From: Gracilaria gracilis | Lineage: Eukaryota; Rhodophyta; Florideophyceae; Gracilariales; Gracilariaceae | Length of the DNA: 64,000 nucleotides | Assembly (NCBI GenBank): GCA_030374805.1 | Contig: JARGSG010000035.1 | Coordinates: forward strand, 124,001-188,000 | Direction of reading: 5' to 3' | Part shown: positions 1 to 11,200 of the stretch, one piece after another | How the letters are laid out: each line of letters starts with the position of its first letter | Position numbering within the stretch: the stretch's first letter is position 1 | Notes under the pieces: generated by a model | The model's input: the letters and a program-made list of their open reading frames with translations, nothing else | What the model was told of the DNA's origin: nothing | Database searches by the model: none | Program-made: the position numbers and the translations under genes

Positions 1-2966
1 ACAACCTTCAGGTAGCTGATTAGGTCTTTAATTTCTTGTCTCTCAAAGAAACGAACTCCAGAATGCAAACGATACGGCATTCCAGAGGATATGAACGCCT
101 CTTCAAACGCTCGAGACTGCGCATTTGTCCGGTAGAGTACGCTGATATCGGAGAAGGACTGAATCTCAGACCTGTCCCACAGTGCCCGAATCGTTTGCGC
201 GACGAAGTCTGCCTCATTCTTGGTAGTCAAAACTCCACGAAGTTGCACTTTTCTCCCAATCCCTTTATCAGTTGTCATCGCAGTCTTCTTCCCTCCACGG
301 TTTTTCACAATGACCGCATGGGCAGCATTCACTATGTGTTCAGTTGAACGGTAATTCTGGTACAAAGTCACCTCGACTGAGTTCTTAAAACTGTGATGAA
401 ATCTCTTCACGTTTTTCACATCTGCACCGCGAAACTTGTAAATGGACTGATCGATGTCACCAACCACGAACAAGTTTTTTCTGTTCCGAGCTAGCAAGGA
501 AACAATCTCAAACTGTACCGTGTTCGTATCCTGCCATTCATCTACGAGAACTTGGTGATAGTGATCACATAACTCGTTCAGAACATCGTTCTTCTGCAGC
601 AGAAGTCGACGGGTTTCCAGCAGAAGATCATCAAAGTCTAGAAGATTCATGCGTCGAAGCTCTCTATCGTATTCAGCCCGCAGTTCTTGAGTTGTTTTGA
701 GAGCAAAAGGTCTCCATAAGTTTCTCAGAATTCCATCAGAGTCGTTCTTCAATTTGGAAATCATATCTCTGTGCATGCCAACAGTACGAGAGTTCGGTGT
801 TTCCTTCGCTGACTTCTTTATTATACTCGTTAACAAAGATCGAGAATCAGAAGTATCGCAAACGTTGAATCCATTTGGAATGCCTATTCGATCTCCATAA
901 AGTCTCAAGAGCCTGAGACATATTGAATGAAAAGTCCCTATGGATAGGAGTGAGTGCGAACCGAGCTCATGTCCGACAAGTTTCTCAATCCTTTCTTTCA
1001 TCTCATGTGCGGCCTTATTTGTAAACGTAACAGCAAGAATTCGGGAAGGAGGAATACCATGTGCTTTAACAAGATAGGCAAAACGGTGCGTAAGAACTCG
1101 AGTCTTCCCTGAACCTGGGCCAGCCATAACAAGACAGGCTCGATCTGGATCCGCAATTACTGCATCGAGCTGCGTTGGATTCAAGTTTTTCAGGATGAAC
1201 TCGGCCGAACAATCCTCTGCCTCTGGAACGTTCAATACCCCGGCTTCTTCGGCATCATTCTGGATGCTCGCTTCGACACGAAAAGGAGACATTTCCGAAG
1301 TACTAGCGACAAAAAGGTCTTTGTCTTTGCCAGAAAGAGACGAAACGATGTTAACATGCACATAACTAGCTCCCTTCCATTCATCGAGTAAGACATGGGT
1401 GTAGAGCTTTCCCAAGTTTTGTACGACGTCTGGATTTTCGGCAAGCATGCGATACGTGTTGGCTATGATATCAACAAAGTCCAACTGATTCACCTCCCGA
1501 AGGGCCTCGTCGTACCGCCCTGTTATCTTCTCTACTAACTCAAAGGTTGAAGGCAACCACGTCCTCTTACAATCTCCATTTAAGTCATACTTTAGCTTGG
1601 GCACTAGGTCCCTGTACCTCTTAATATCCTTTGAACTTTTAGAGACTCCAGTCATTTCTTGAATTATTGGAGTAAGCATCGATGTTGAATCAGATGCTCC
1701 ACAAATGTCGAAGTCTGTGTCAATTCCAATTTTGTCTCCGTAACGACGAAGGAGTTGAACACAAAGAGAGTGGAAGGTCCTTATTTGCAAGTCAACTTCT
1801 GACGCTGCTCGGTCGAGGTGGCTTCCTACCCGTTCCTTTATGCTGTTTGCGTTCTTGTTGGATATGGTGATCACAAGAATATCATTTGGAGACACACCTT
1901 TATCGGTAACCAGATGAGCAAACCTTCGGGATAGTACTTCTATTTTATCCTCCTCTGCTCCGACCTTTACAAACGAGCCCTTTATCGGATCGGAAACAAT
2001 TGAGTCGTATTCTTTGGTAGAAGGAGTAGATGTTTTATGTTCGCCCGCAGGATCCAGTGCAGAGTGACCCGAACGACAAGTCGGGTTTAACTTTGAAGCA
2101 CCTATACTCGATTCATATCTCGTTCTTTGTTTTGAACTCAGGGCCCTAGTCGCCCAAGGGAGTGAGCCGTCCAGTCTAGTGAACCCCTGATCCATTGTAA
2201 AAGAATCCAACATGGGTACTAGAATTTCTCTGTCGACCTCCACGTCAACTACTGGTATCGGACCGTGTTTCCACGGCAGGCTCCCATTCCGTCGGTTTAG
2301 TTTCAAGACTGCCAGTTTGTTTGTAGCATGCATCAAGTCTTCCGCGAGCGATGCATCATTGCTTGTACTTCTTGTTACGCTCATTCTCTTGACAGCAGGG
2401 TTTAACGCTTTGCTTTCCAACTGCTTTGTCGCTACGATGGTCGGTGCCTCTGTAGGGCTTGCACTGTTTACCACTTTTCGAGTATCTGTCATCGGAAAAC
2501 TTCCTTTCGTCGGAATCACTTCTGCAATAGATGTGGTACCTTTCATAGATCCAGAGGACGGCTTTCTTTGATATGTGTGCTCGACAACACCCTCACGCAA
2601 TGGACTAGGTTGAGTTGTAACGTCTCTGCTGATAACATCTTTGCTGCTGCTAGAGGCGCTATTCGATTCTAAAGTCTCAGTTCCCTTCATGCCCTCTTCA
2701 CCTTGACCATTAAGATCCGTCAATACTTCTAGTCCTCTCTCCTCGCGAAATTTGCGATCTTTCTCGGCCGCTTCATCAGCCTTCCCACGAATTCCTTGTG
2801 CACGAAGGGACTTTCCTCGGTGTGCAAGCGTTTTTTGCAATGATTGCAAACGCGTAATCGAGGAATCTGGAGATTCTGAAGACATATTAATGGCCGCTGT
2901 TCTGAATCGAGATCCACCCAGAAACCGGTTCATCGGAGGCGGCAATGTGAAGCTTGGAATGCTCAT
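1..2966 (-). CDS. UvrD/PcrA/SRS2-like SF1A DNA helicase with a tandem, degenerate first motor (partial, runs off left edge)
   Basis: Reads 3'-5' DNA-helicase motifs on the minus strand from an ATG at 2966 to the window edge (about 988 codons, no stop). The complete motor begins near residue 600: a Q-motif-like NPTQLDAV, Walker A AGPGSGKT (1101-1124, residues 615-622), TFHSI (residue 678), Walker B DEWQDT (525-542, residues 809-814), GDIDQSIYKFRGA and the YRS of motif IV. Residues about 325-575 repeat the same 1A/1B layout but read VGAEEDKI in place of Walker A (1941-1964), TFHSL (residue 397) and DEWKGA in place of DEWQDT (1368-1385). The family unwinds DNA or strips recombinase filaments; plants have an SRS2-like member. 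Residues 1-320 are low-complexity. It is divergent from the gene at 3412. The C-terminal 2A/2B part lies outside the window. Family call is firm; the exact orthologue is not. Confidence 0.93.
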   Translation of the reverse strand, partial: MSIPSFTLPPPMNRFLGGSRFRTAAINMSSESPDSSITRLQSLQKTLAHRGKSLRAQGIRGKADEAAEKDRKFREERGLEVLTDLNGQGEEGMKGTETLESNSASSSSKDVISRDVTTQPSPLREGVVEHTYQRKPSSGSMKGTTSIAEVIPTKGSFPMTDTRKVVNSASPTEAPTIVATKQLESKALNPAVKRMSVTRSTSNDASLAEDLMHATNKLAVLKLNRRNGSLPWKHGPIPVVDVEVDREILVPMLDSFTMDQGFTRLDGSLPWATRALSSKQRTRYESSIGASKLNPTCRSGHSALDPAGEHKTSTPSTKEYDSIVSDPIKGSFVKVGAEEDKIEVLSRRFAHLVTDKGVSPNDILVITISNKNANSIKERVGSHLDRAASEVDLQIRTFHSLCVQLLRRYGDKIGIDTDFDICGASDSTSMLTPIIQEMTGVSKSSKDIKRYRDLVPKLKYDLNGDCKRTWLPSTFELVEKITGRYDEALREVNQLDFVDIIANTYRMLAENPDVVQNLGKLYTHVLLDEWKGASYVHVNIVSSLSGKDKDLFVASTSEMSPFRVEASIQNDAEEAGVLNVPEAEDCSAEFILKNLNPTQLDAVIADPDRACLVMAGPGSGKTRVLTHRFAYLVKAHGIPPSRILAVTFTNKAAHEMKERIEKLVGHELGSHSLLSIGTFHSICLRLLRLYGDRIGIPNGFNVCDTSDSRSLLTSIIKKSAKETPNSRTVGMHRDMISKLKNDSDGILRNLWRPFALKTTQELRAEYDRELRRMNLLDFDDLLLETRRLLLQKNDVLNELCDHYHQVLVDEWQDTNTVQFEIVSLLARNRKNLFVVGDIDQSIYKFRGADVKNVKRFHHSFKNSVEVTLYQNYRSTEHIVNAAHAVIVKNRGGKKTAMTTDKGIGRKVQLRGVLTTKNEADFVAQTIRALWDRSEIQSFSDISVLYRTNAQSRAFEEAFISSGMPYRLHSGVRFFERQEIKDLISYLKV

Positions 2967-3411
2967 GCTAACCTCCTCCTTGTGAACGTACGACCGTAGA
3001 GGATCAACAAGATGAGGTGCGCGTTTTTGTTCACCAGGGCATTTGCCTCATGAAGCAGTTAGTTTATTTTTCAATGTTTTCGTCCACTGGATCTCCTGCA
3101 TCTTCGTCTTCCGTGGCACATTACGTTCATCCCAAAGCGAACCCTACATTTTTCTGCCTTCCTTCCTCCGTTCCTCTACCCTTTCCCAGGAGTCCTGGGT
3201 TAGGACCGTGGAGAACAACTTCACCAACGGTAGTTAGAAATACATCCCTGAAATCGTTTTCGTCGCAGCGAGGAGCTCCAGAAGCTTTCGAAAGCTCCAC
3301 AACTACTACCAGGATTTGTGCAGAGACTTTTCACCGAAAACCACGACTGAGGCTGCTGGTCTCGTGCACGGCTCTGGAGACCTTCGTACAAATAAAACGC
3401 GAACGCTGAGT

Positions 3412-4461
3412 ATGAAGAATGTCGCACGTTCAGGTTTTGATATTTCACTCAAGAATTCCGACAACCCGATTTGTAGAGCTTCTTTCCGCAGTGCCATCAT
3501 CACTGCCCCCCCACCGGTGTACCCAATTCATGTTGTACCCGCCATAGTGTTCTCCGGAGTCGCTCTAATTTTGCAGAATGCAAATCTGCTAACAGAAGCC
3601 CTCCTTGAGAGACATTTACTCACGCCGACTTCAATTGAGCGAGTTTCTTTGAACCCTCTGAGTCGCAGCGTAACCGCTCAAAATGTCACGTTGAAAGATG
3701 CATCGCATCAAAAGCTACTGCACGTCGAAGAACTATCTATATGTCTTCCATCTTGGCGCAAACTAGACATATCTTCCCCGAAGTCTACGTTATTCACGAA
3801 GATCCATGGTTTTGATCTATCTCACAATAACTGGTCCAGCCATTTCGACAACCTTGCGCAAAAACGTCAAGATTGGATGATCTCTGAACCAACTCCCCCC
3901 TTGCTCTCCGTTGGTAAGCAGGAAGCCGCCAATACTAAGATGGCTTGGGAAATAACGGCCCGTATTTCAGCTATATATGTGTCCATGGGTACCTCCAAAA
4001 GCGATAAGCCATTGTTGCCACTAATCCCACTCCCCTCAATAGCTCTCAGCTCTTCCAAATTGAATACTTTCTCCGAGGTTGTGCAAGTCGTTCAAGGATT
4101 GATCGGTCGTGCAGTGCGTGAGGTAGGAACTAAATCGTTTCCCCGAGAGTTCCGAGATAGTGCTAGACGCATGGCTCGCAACCTGGCCGTTACTGCCGCC
4201 GAGGAGTTTATTGTACAAGCTGGAGCAAAAGTTAAAGAGTTGCAAGAACGCGTGGGGGTTGTTGAAGATTATGTCAAAGATTTGCCCGAGAGTGAGGGTG
4301 TTAGGACCTGGCTTGGTCGCACTAGTGATTTCCTTAAGACTATCGACAGTTTACTCAGTGGCGATGAGGAGAAGAGCTCACAACCAACAACGTCCCCAAG
4401 TGAAAGAGAGAATGTGCCCGGTTACTCTCCAGAGCAATACAGAGAACTCGATGAAGACTAA
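3412..4461 (+). CDS. Hypothetical membrane-anchored protein, possibly AsmA/DUF748-like at its N-terminus
   Basis: 349 codons from the first ATG (3412); the frame is open upstream but has no earlier ATG. A hydrophobic stretch at about residues 40-57 (VVPAIVFSGVALIL) follows a basic N-terminus, which suggests a single membrane anchor or an organelle signal-anchor. Directly after it comes SIERVSLNPLSRSVTAQNVT, the style of beta-repeat seen after the N-terminal anchor of AsmA/DUF748 proteins; mitochondrial Mdm31/32 belong to that wider group. Residues 230-300 look helical (RRMARNLAVTAAEEF) and the C-terminal 40 residues are acidic and disordered. I do not recognise a named family with certainty. 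It shares a 445-base divergent promoter with the helicase gene. Confidence 0.72.
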   Translation: MKNVARSGFDISLKNSDNPICRASFRSAIITAPPPVYPIHVVPAIVFSGVALILQNANLLTEALLERHLLTPTSIERVSLNPLSRSVTAQNVTLKDASHQKLLHVEELSICLPSWRKLDISSPKSTLFTKIHGFDLSHNNWSSHFDNLAQKRQDWMISEPTPPLLSVGKQEAANTKMAWEITARISAIYVSMGTSKSDKPLLPLIPLPSIALSSSKLNTFSEVVQVVQGLIGRAVREVGTKSFPREFRDSARRMARNLAVTAAEEFIVQAGAKVKELQERVGVVEDYVKDLPESEGVRTWLGRTSDFLKTIDSLLSGDEEKSSQPTTSPSERENVPGYSPEQYRELDED

Positions 4462-4914
4462 ATAAGCTTACCAGCCATTTATGTGTCGTCTTTGTTTGTT
4501 TCTAACCCGAAGGAAAAACAGGATGAGGAGGATGTGTTCAGAACCCTTCTTCACATTAGTCCATCTGTGGGACTCCTACATATGCACTGTAACGTTTTCT
4601 AAGAAAACTTTTCTTATCCAGATAACAACTGAGTGTTTGTTGCTCTTCTCAACTTCATTGAAGCAGATCATTGACTTGGAGGTTTGTGCACAATGCCAAA
4701 ATGGGTATGCAAACTTAACAACTGTTCCCCAAATTGAGCAAGACCCTATTTGCAGTGGCTTTGTAGTCGTTCTTACGCCCTTTCTTCTTCTTCTTCTTCT
4801 TTACTGTGGTCAGCCGCCCCTGATTCCCAGGCGACCGGAGATTTATCTACAGATAGTAACTTATCTAGATATAGTTCTCTCTCTTAAAGAAAGCCTTACA
4901 CCCTTTACATTTCT

Positions 4915-5075
4915 ATATATTTATATTCTCTCTATGAGCGCATAAGCCTATACACTAGATACCCTGTACACAATTTGATTGCGGAACGTTTCTGTTCGAA
5001 GGAACACTCTCTCGCCAGAAAGACTAGTACTTTCACAGGCCAGTTCCTTATAACATCAGAAATAACTCACCTCTT
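4915..5075 (+). repeat. Dispersed repeat, copy A (CTCTCT...CACTCTCTC...CAGGCCA family)
   Basis: This interval shares an ordered set of blocks with 16425-16570 and 45190-45305: a CT-rich tract followed by an A/T-rich stretch with (T)ATGAGC or equivalent, then (A)CRCTCTCTC, then (T)CAGGCCA followed by an ATAACATCAGAAA-like end. The three copies are diverged, so the family is old. No coding capacity or terminal duplications could be recognised. It may be a SINE or a fragment of an LTR; the class is not decided by the sequence. Confidence 0.5.
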
Positions 5076-5257
5076 CCGCTTACAAAATGGTGGCAAACAC
5101 AATCTCCTCGATGCAGTCCTTTTTGGGCATCGTGAGATGTGGTGTCCCACATCATTTAAGACGCCAGGTCTGCAGTCACAAAACAGCCTTTTCTCCAACA
5201 GATAGGATACAAGTGGATGCAGAAATGCAGAATGTCCCACGAAAAGCTGAGACGAAA

Positions 5258-5342
5258 TGACTCCCGTTGGTCTTGAACCCACAGTCACCATTTCAATTTC
5301 TAGAAACACGGGCGTCCGCGCACTCTCTAGCCTACCCCCTAT
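5258..5342 (-). repeat. tRNA-like A/B-box sequence (possible SINE head or tRNA relic)
   Basis: On the minus strand the interval reads a B-box-like GGTTCAAGACC preceded at about 50 bases by GGCTAGAGAGTGCG, which resembles an A-box. The T-stem does not pair well, so this is not a working tRNA. Similar lone B-box strings occur at about 27250 and 52460 on the minus strand. The call rests on box similarity alone. Confidence 0.25.
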
Positions 5343-6833
5343 CAGTTACTGCACCTCAAAGAAAGACGCTCTCAAATAGTCCTGCTCAATTTCGTCCCTC
5401 TTCCTCGCTGCCACAGATCTTTTCCTTCCCATGGTAGCTTCATTCCCGCTCTGGTCTCAATTCTGAATGGGGGTAAAGAACCCACAACCCTTATCGATTC
5501 ATCTTTACCGAGAAAGCGTTTATCAAACAGTGAGTTCTTAAGATTGTCAAGAAATCGAAGAGGGAGTTGAGTTCTCATGTCATAAGGACCTTTAGGTATG
5601 TTCCACAGATTACTGCCGCTCTGACAGGATTTCTACAAACAAACAAGAAATGGACTCGTACTGGAAGCTGTTTATTGCAAACGTCTTCCATACCGAGTGG
5701 GAATGCTCCTATTGTAGGATTGCTGTAACAGAGACTCTTCAGGACTCATGCCGTGGGATAATTTGCATATCTTATGTCTGTGTTTTGCCCATTTGCTTGG
5801 AGACGTAAATGCAAACTTTGCATCATATAGACACATGATGATTGCTACGACCTTTCGGCAGGCTAAAGAAGCACTTGCCGTGAAAAGTGGGTTTCCGAGG
5901 TGATTTCGGTTCATTAGGACTATGTCGTGGTCCTCTCATTTCGACGCCTTGGCAACTCTCAAAGGGATTTCAAGCAAGAGCGTAACACACAATCGATTTT
6001 GGTTGGCAAGGTGTTGAAGACGTTGTTAATTACGCCACGCCTGTCTTAGAAGGTACAGATGTATAAACGCAGCTCGCCGGCGTTCTTTTACACCTGTACA
6101 ATCGCAAACCCTCGAATCCGCTGCCGACTCGCAATATTGTTGATGCTCACATCTGTTTCGCTTGAAGTAAAGGTGGCAAGGCCTCTGAGGCTTCTTCACA
6201 TGGCACTGAGGCTCGACGCGTCGTGGAAGATTCACCGGCGAGTTGACATCCGAGGCCATGCTCTCGAAGCGTGGGCCCTAATCTTTCCCCGTGCCCCCGC
6301 CGAGGAAAGGCTGGGGCTTCCAGCCTCAATTCACCACCCACGGCGGCTGGAGTGGCAGAGCAATTGACCACATTTGGCGGCAAAGCGCTCGCTTTCCACT
6401 CAAACCTACCACACAGCGCACGGGACTAACACCCGAATCGGAATCGCCCAATCCCCGCATGCCAAGCTTGACGCGATCATCGAATCACGACGCGCGCTCC
6501 GCCGCCGGCGCCGCCGGCGCCGCCGTGGACGGACCAGCAGGCCGGCCATGGCCACCCCGGGCCCCATTCGGGGTACAGTCGGCCCAAAAACGGGATGCGC
6601 CAGGTCAACAACCCATGGTGGGTCCAAATGAATGTGCCACGTGACGCCGGCCGCCGCGCGACGACACGAGTTGTTATTTGGGCTTCGTCGGCGGTGCACT
6701 TTCTTCGTGCCGCTGCTAGTCAAGTACGACGTTTGCTACCAAAACTCTAATCTACTCTTTCTTCTTCTTCGCACACTTTGCGTTTTGTTACTCGCTGATT
6801 TACTCTTTACCACCATCTACTTGTTCGATCAAT

Positions 6834-8281
6834 ATGGCTGACAGGTGAGTTTCCCATCTTCTTGTCCCACAAACGCGTGATCCACCAGCGGTGCTTTGCG
6901 CGCTTGTCTCGTTGCTCGCTTCTTCGTCACTCGAATTTGTTCCCCCAAACTAATCTTTGATTGCGTTCTGCTTCCTCCTTTCCGCACAACTCTCGTCTTG
7001 TTAAACAGTAATGGATATACCGCCGCTCCTCCTGCCGAGGAACCCGCCCAGCCCACCGCTGATGCAACTCCCGCAAATCCTCCCGCTAATGAGCAAATGG
7101 GTGTCGTCGACGAGGGTAACGGGGAGCTCACCACCAACTACACCGAGAAGCACGAGACCTTCGATGACATGAACCTTCGCGACGAGCTTCTGCGAGGTAT
7201 CTATGCATATGGTTTCGAGAAGCCCTCTGCTATTCAACAAAGAGCTATCATTCCCATGATCCTTGGGAGAGACACCATTGCACAGGCTCAATCTGGAATG
7301 GGAAAGACAGCTACTTTTGTTATTGGCATCTTGCAGAACATTGACACCTCGGTGAGAAAGGTGCAGGCCCTGATTCTTGCCCCGACTCGTGAGCTGGCGC
7401 AGCAGATCCAAAAGGTCGTCTGCGCTCTGGGTGACTACATGGGTCTTCATTGTCATATTTGCATCGGTGGTACTTTAGTTAACGATGACATCAGAATCTT
7501 TCAGAACGACACCCCACATGTCGTCGTCGGTACCCCTGGTCGTGTGTATGACATGATCCAACGCCGTGCTCTGGGCACCACCTCTATCAAGACTTTCTGT
7601 CTCGATGAAGCTGACGAGATGCTTTCTCGTGGGTTCAAGGAACAGATCTATGACGTTTTCCAGTTCATGCCTTCGTCGTGCCAGGTGGGTCTGTTCTCCG
7701 CCACCATGCCCACCGACGTACTTGAAATGACTCAGAAGTTCATGCGTGATCCGCTCAGAATCCTCGTGAAGAAGGATGAGCTTACACTCGAAGGTATCAA
7801 ACAGTTCTACATCGCCGTCGAGAAAGAGGAATGGAAGTTTGAGACATTGTGCGATTTGTATGAGACTGTGACCATCACCCAGGCTATCATTTACACCAAC
7901 ACGCGACGCAAGGTGGAATGGCTGACAGAGAAGCTTGCGGAACGTGACTTCACTGTGTCCATGTTGCACGGTGATATGGAGCAGAAGGACCGCGATGTGA
8001 TTATGCAGGAGTTCAGGACTGGATCCTCTCGTGTGCTGGTTACGACTGACCTTTTGGCGCGTGGTATTGATGTGCAGCAGGTTTCGCTCGTAATCAACTA
8101 CGATCTTCCTACGAACCGTGAAAATTACATCCATCGTATCGGTCGTTCTGGGCGTTTCGGTCGTAAGGGTGTTGCCATCAATTTCCTGACTAACGCTGAT
8201 GTTGGACCACTTCGTGAGCTCGAACAGTTCTATAACACGACAATTGAAGAGATGCCAATGAACATTGCTGACTTGATCTAA
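6834..8281 (+). CDS. EIF4A: eIF4A, DEAD-box translation initiation RNA helicase (2 exons: 6834-6844, 7009-8281)
   Basis: ATP-dependent RNA helicase of the eIF4F cap-binding complex that unwinds 5' leaders. Exon 1 carries only ATGGCTGACAG; a GT-AG intron of 164 bases (6845-7008) splits codon 4 and gives [11 protein letters not shown]. The product is 427 residues (family about 405-415; the extra residues are an A/P-rich N-terminus). Motifs in order: Q motif, AQSGMGKT (Walker A), PTREL, VGTPGRV, DEAD, SAT, RGID and [13 protein letters not shown]. The end, [11 protein letters not shown], is the eIF4A C-terminus and argues against eIF4A3 or another DEAD-box paralogue. The reading frame is open upstream of exon 2 inside the intron, so a single-exon reading starting at 6896 is possible but much less likely. 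Confidence 0.96.
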
Positions 8282-11200
8282 GTAATTAGGTTGTGATGGA
8301 CTTCTGTAGGGAAGGATCAAGAGGCAGTTGTTTTCGTTGCCAATAGGTTTGTGTGGGGATAGTGCTTGATAATGTGGAGGATTTGAACCAAGCAAGACTT
8401 TTTACTCAACGTTGATCAATTTGGTAGCGCGAAATGGAAGAAACGTGTGCTGTTGTGCGCGTTTGGATGTTATGCTCGCTGGTTGGGCTGTCGGCGTTGG
8501 GGTTGGCGGTTGCAGGCGGTGATGATTCGGTGGCCGAGGGAACCATTGGGAATGCAGCCAATGGTGCACTTCTTGTCGGTAGTACGGTTTATTGCTGAAG
8601 TCGTTTCGTTTTGTGACCATTGATATGTGCTTGGTTTAAGGGAGCCGTTTGCTTTTTAGATCGCGCAGTAAAGCAAGTTTGGGCTGTGTTGCATGGCGTG
8701 TGTCAGATGTGGCCACGCACACCAGCTGCACGCAACTAGCGGGCGCGACACCTTTTGCATTTGTGTTTTGATCATTCCTCGCTAGACATTCTGCATGTAG
8801 ATATCCCTCACGTGTCAACCAGTGCTGCCCGTCGAAAACGGGTTCGCTCCGGACAATTGCGTTGAGGCTCCCGCACCGCGACCGTTTCGGACAGGCTCCT
8901 CAAACAGACTGCTCTGTACTGTTTCTCCAGGTTCATACTATGAAATCCACAGATTGGTTTTCGAGCTTTTGAAAGATGAGAGGGAGAGAAAAGCACTTTT
9001 TCTTTGGATTGTGCTTTATCTACCCTTGGGAGAAGCTTCGCAACCTCGCCGAAATCAGAGACCTCCATATTCACGGCCGTAAACTGCGCTTGCCATGTTA
9101 ACGGGAAAAGGATGGCGGGACGTTCCGTTAACCATCCATCAGCTTGCAGCAAATCTTCATTCTTCCCAATGTTGTTGGGCTTGGCTTGGTGTAAATGGGC
9201 TCACGATGCGTGCATACCAGCCTGCGTTGCAGAAGGCATTAAACAATTGATTGTGTATTTGAGGCCTTAGCCGATCTATTCGAGACTGCAACGATCAGTC
9301 TGGGTGTCGTGTACACCAACTGGGCTATCAATGCCAGGGGAAACGATGAAACGAAATGCCAGGACAGCCTGGGGAGACTGTGGTTTCAGTACGGGCAAAT
9401 CGCACAGCAACAAAGAATAGAATACGCTACCGTGTAGATGCGAACGCAGGATTTCAGGAACGGCTGTTATTTGAAGCGAACGGCTGACGCTTTGACAGCT
9501 GTTCGTTTCTTGTCGCGGTTTTCGTTGGTTATCACCTACAAGATTCTTTTGGCGTTTCGCAATCATCTTTCCTGCTGATGTTGATGCTCAACAGCTTCGT
9601 GAGCTGGAACACTACTGCAGCACGAGAGAAGATAACGCTCATTGAGGGCTAGCCCTCTTTAACTCCCTTACCGGTTCGTTACCTTCGTCGTTTATCTTTT
9701 TGAGCTGGTTCCGTAAAGGCTGCTGTTTTTCTTTCAGGGGAAATGGAGCATGTATGATGTGGCCGCGGCAGGAAGGCGCGAGATGGCGTCACGCGCCTTC
9801 CTGAAGCGGCCACATCATACATGCTCCAACTTCGAATGATCACATTCTGTGTCAGCGACACCGGTGGCGCGCGGGCGCAACTGTCGCCCGCGAGCCACAC
9901 AGTAATATGCGCACCGTACCGATTTTGTGGAGCATGTGGCGAAATGTGATTGGGCCCTTTTTTTCAAAAGTTTGTGCCATTTTGATTCTCTGAATTGGCG
10001 CAAACAATTGGAGCGTTTGCCACGTGGTGCGGGGCCGTTTTTGTGTTTTTGATTGTTTTATGTGTTTTTCTGGTTGTGGGACGGACTCCGTGGTGGGCTG
10101 AGATGATGCCGCTTCTTTCTCGTGACGGGCCACGCAGGCACCGGGAGTGTAATTTCGGGGGAACGTCAATTTTGGGGGAACGTCGACTGTTCTTGTTGCA
10201 AAACTGTCATGAAGCTCCTTCTCGACGCCTTCTTGAACGGACGTGGTGCTGAACTAGAAGCGCTTCACGATACAATTACGGAGTATAGATATATCTGTCG
10301 CGCTGTTGGCGCTAGTTTTCGGCGCACGATGTGCTGGAGGGTTGGAAACCGTTTCGTCGTGTATCTAGATATACGCAAACTAGTCCTCACCATGATGAGC
10401 TTCATTGCTGATCCGCATCCGCATTCTCACGATTCCTTGCGCGAAACATACAAGCGGTAGAGTAATGTATCGATAACCACCTCTTCTTTACTGTAGCAGC
10501 TGCGCTCGTGGTCGAGGTAAAATTTAGCCGCAAGCGTCACTTTCATCTCCGAATCGCCCAATTCATCAACCACACTGCATATGAAGCTTAACGGCTTTCA
10601 CATTATGCCAGTTGAGCAACATGCAATTACTGCAGTCCACCACCACAAAATTTCATATGTCACCACAACACATTCAGCCACATTGGCGTTTTGCAAATAG
10701 CCGCAAATGGCTGTAAACAACTCCCTTCGTTCGTAAGCATGTATGTATGCTACTGGTAGCGGTACACAGTATATTTTAACTGTGCTTCGCGCAAAACGTT
10801 GCCCAGACGCGCTCTGACTCCACGTTATGTGTTTGACGACCACCACTTCAAATCACGATTCGCATTACTCTCTCGTTGGCAACCGAAGCAGTCGCAAACG
10901 AACACGCTCATCTAACTCCGTGCTCCTCCATAAATTCTGATCGAAAGCAAAAAAGGGAGAAAAAGCATCCATGTCTCAACAGAGCACAACCTCCACGACA
11001 AGAGCCGTCGATTCGTCAGCGTACCAAAAGTGGAAACCGTCAGACCCAACGCTGATGACGAAGACGCCCTCAGCCGGCAACCGCCACACCACAGAAAACC
11101 CTCCAACAGCCAGCAGCCAGCAAGCATGCGCGCCGCGTGCGTGCCGCGCCACCCACTCGCTACGTGCGTGCGACTGCGGCTGCACACGCGCGTTGGCGCA

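Larger units (their letters stand above)
4462..6833. other. 2.4-kb intergenic region: dispersed repeat copy, tRNA-like box, GC-rich eIF4A upstream region
   Basis: No coding region can be supported. It holds a TTC-rich tract near 4785-4805, one copy of a diverged dispersed repeat (about 4915-5075), a short hairpin at 5134-5152 (GATGTGG/CCACATC), and a tRNA B-box-like element on the minus strand near 5260-5340. Bases 6480-6640 are a GC-rich trinucleotide-like tract (GCCGGC repeats). The last 130 bases before the eIF4A start are pyrimidine-rich, as before several other genes here. Confidence 0.6.

Noticed and set aside
6374-6631. Arg-rich 85-codon open frame upstream of eIF4A
   Set aside because: Lies in a GCC-repeat tract; product is composition-driven.
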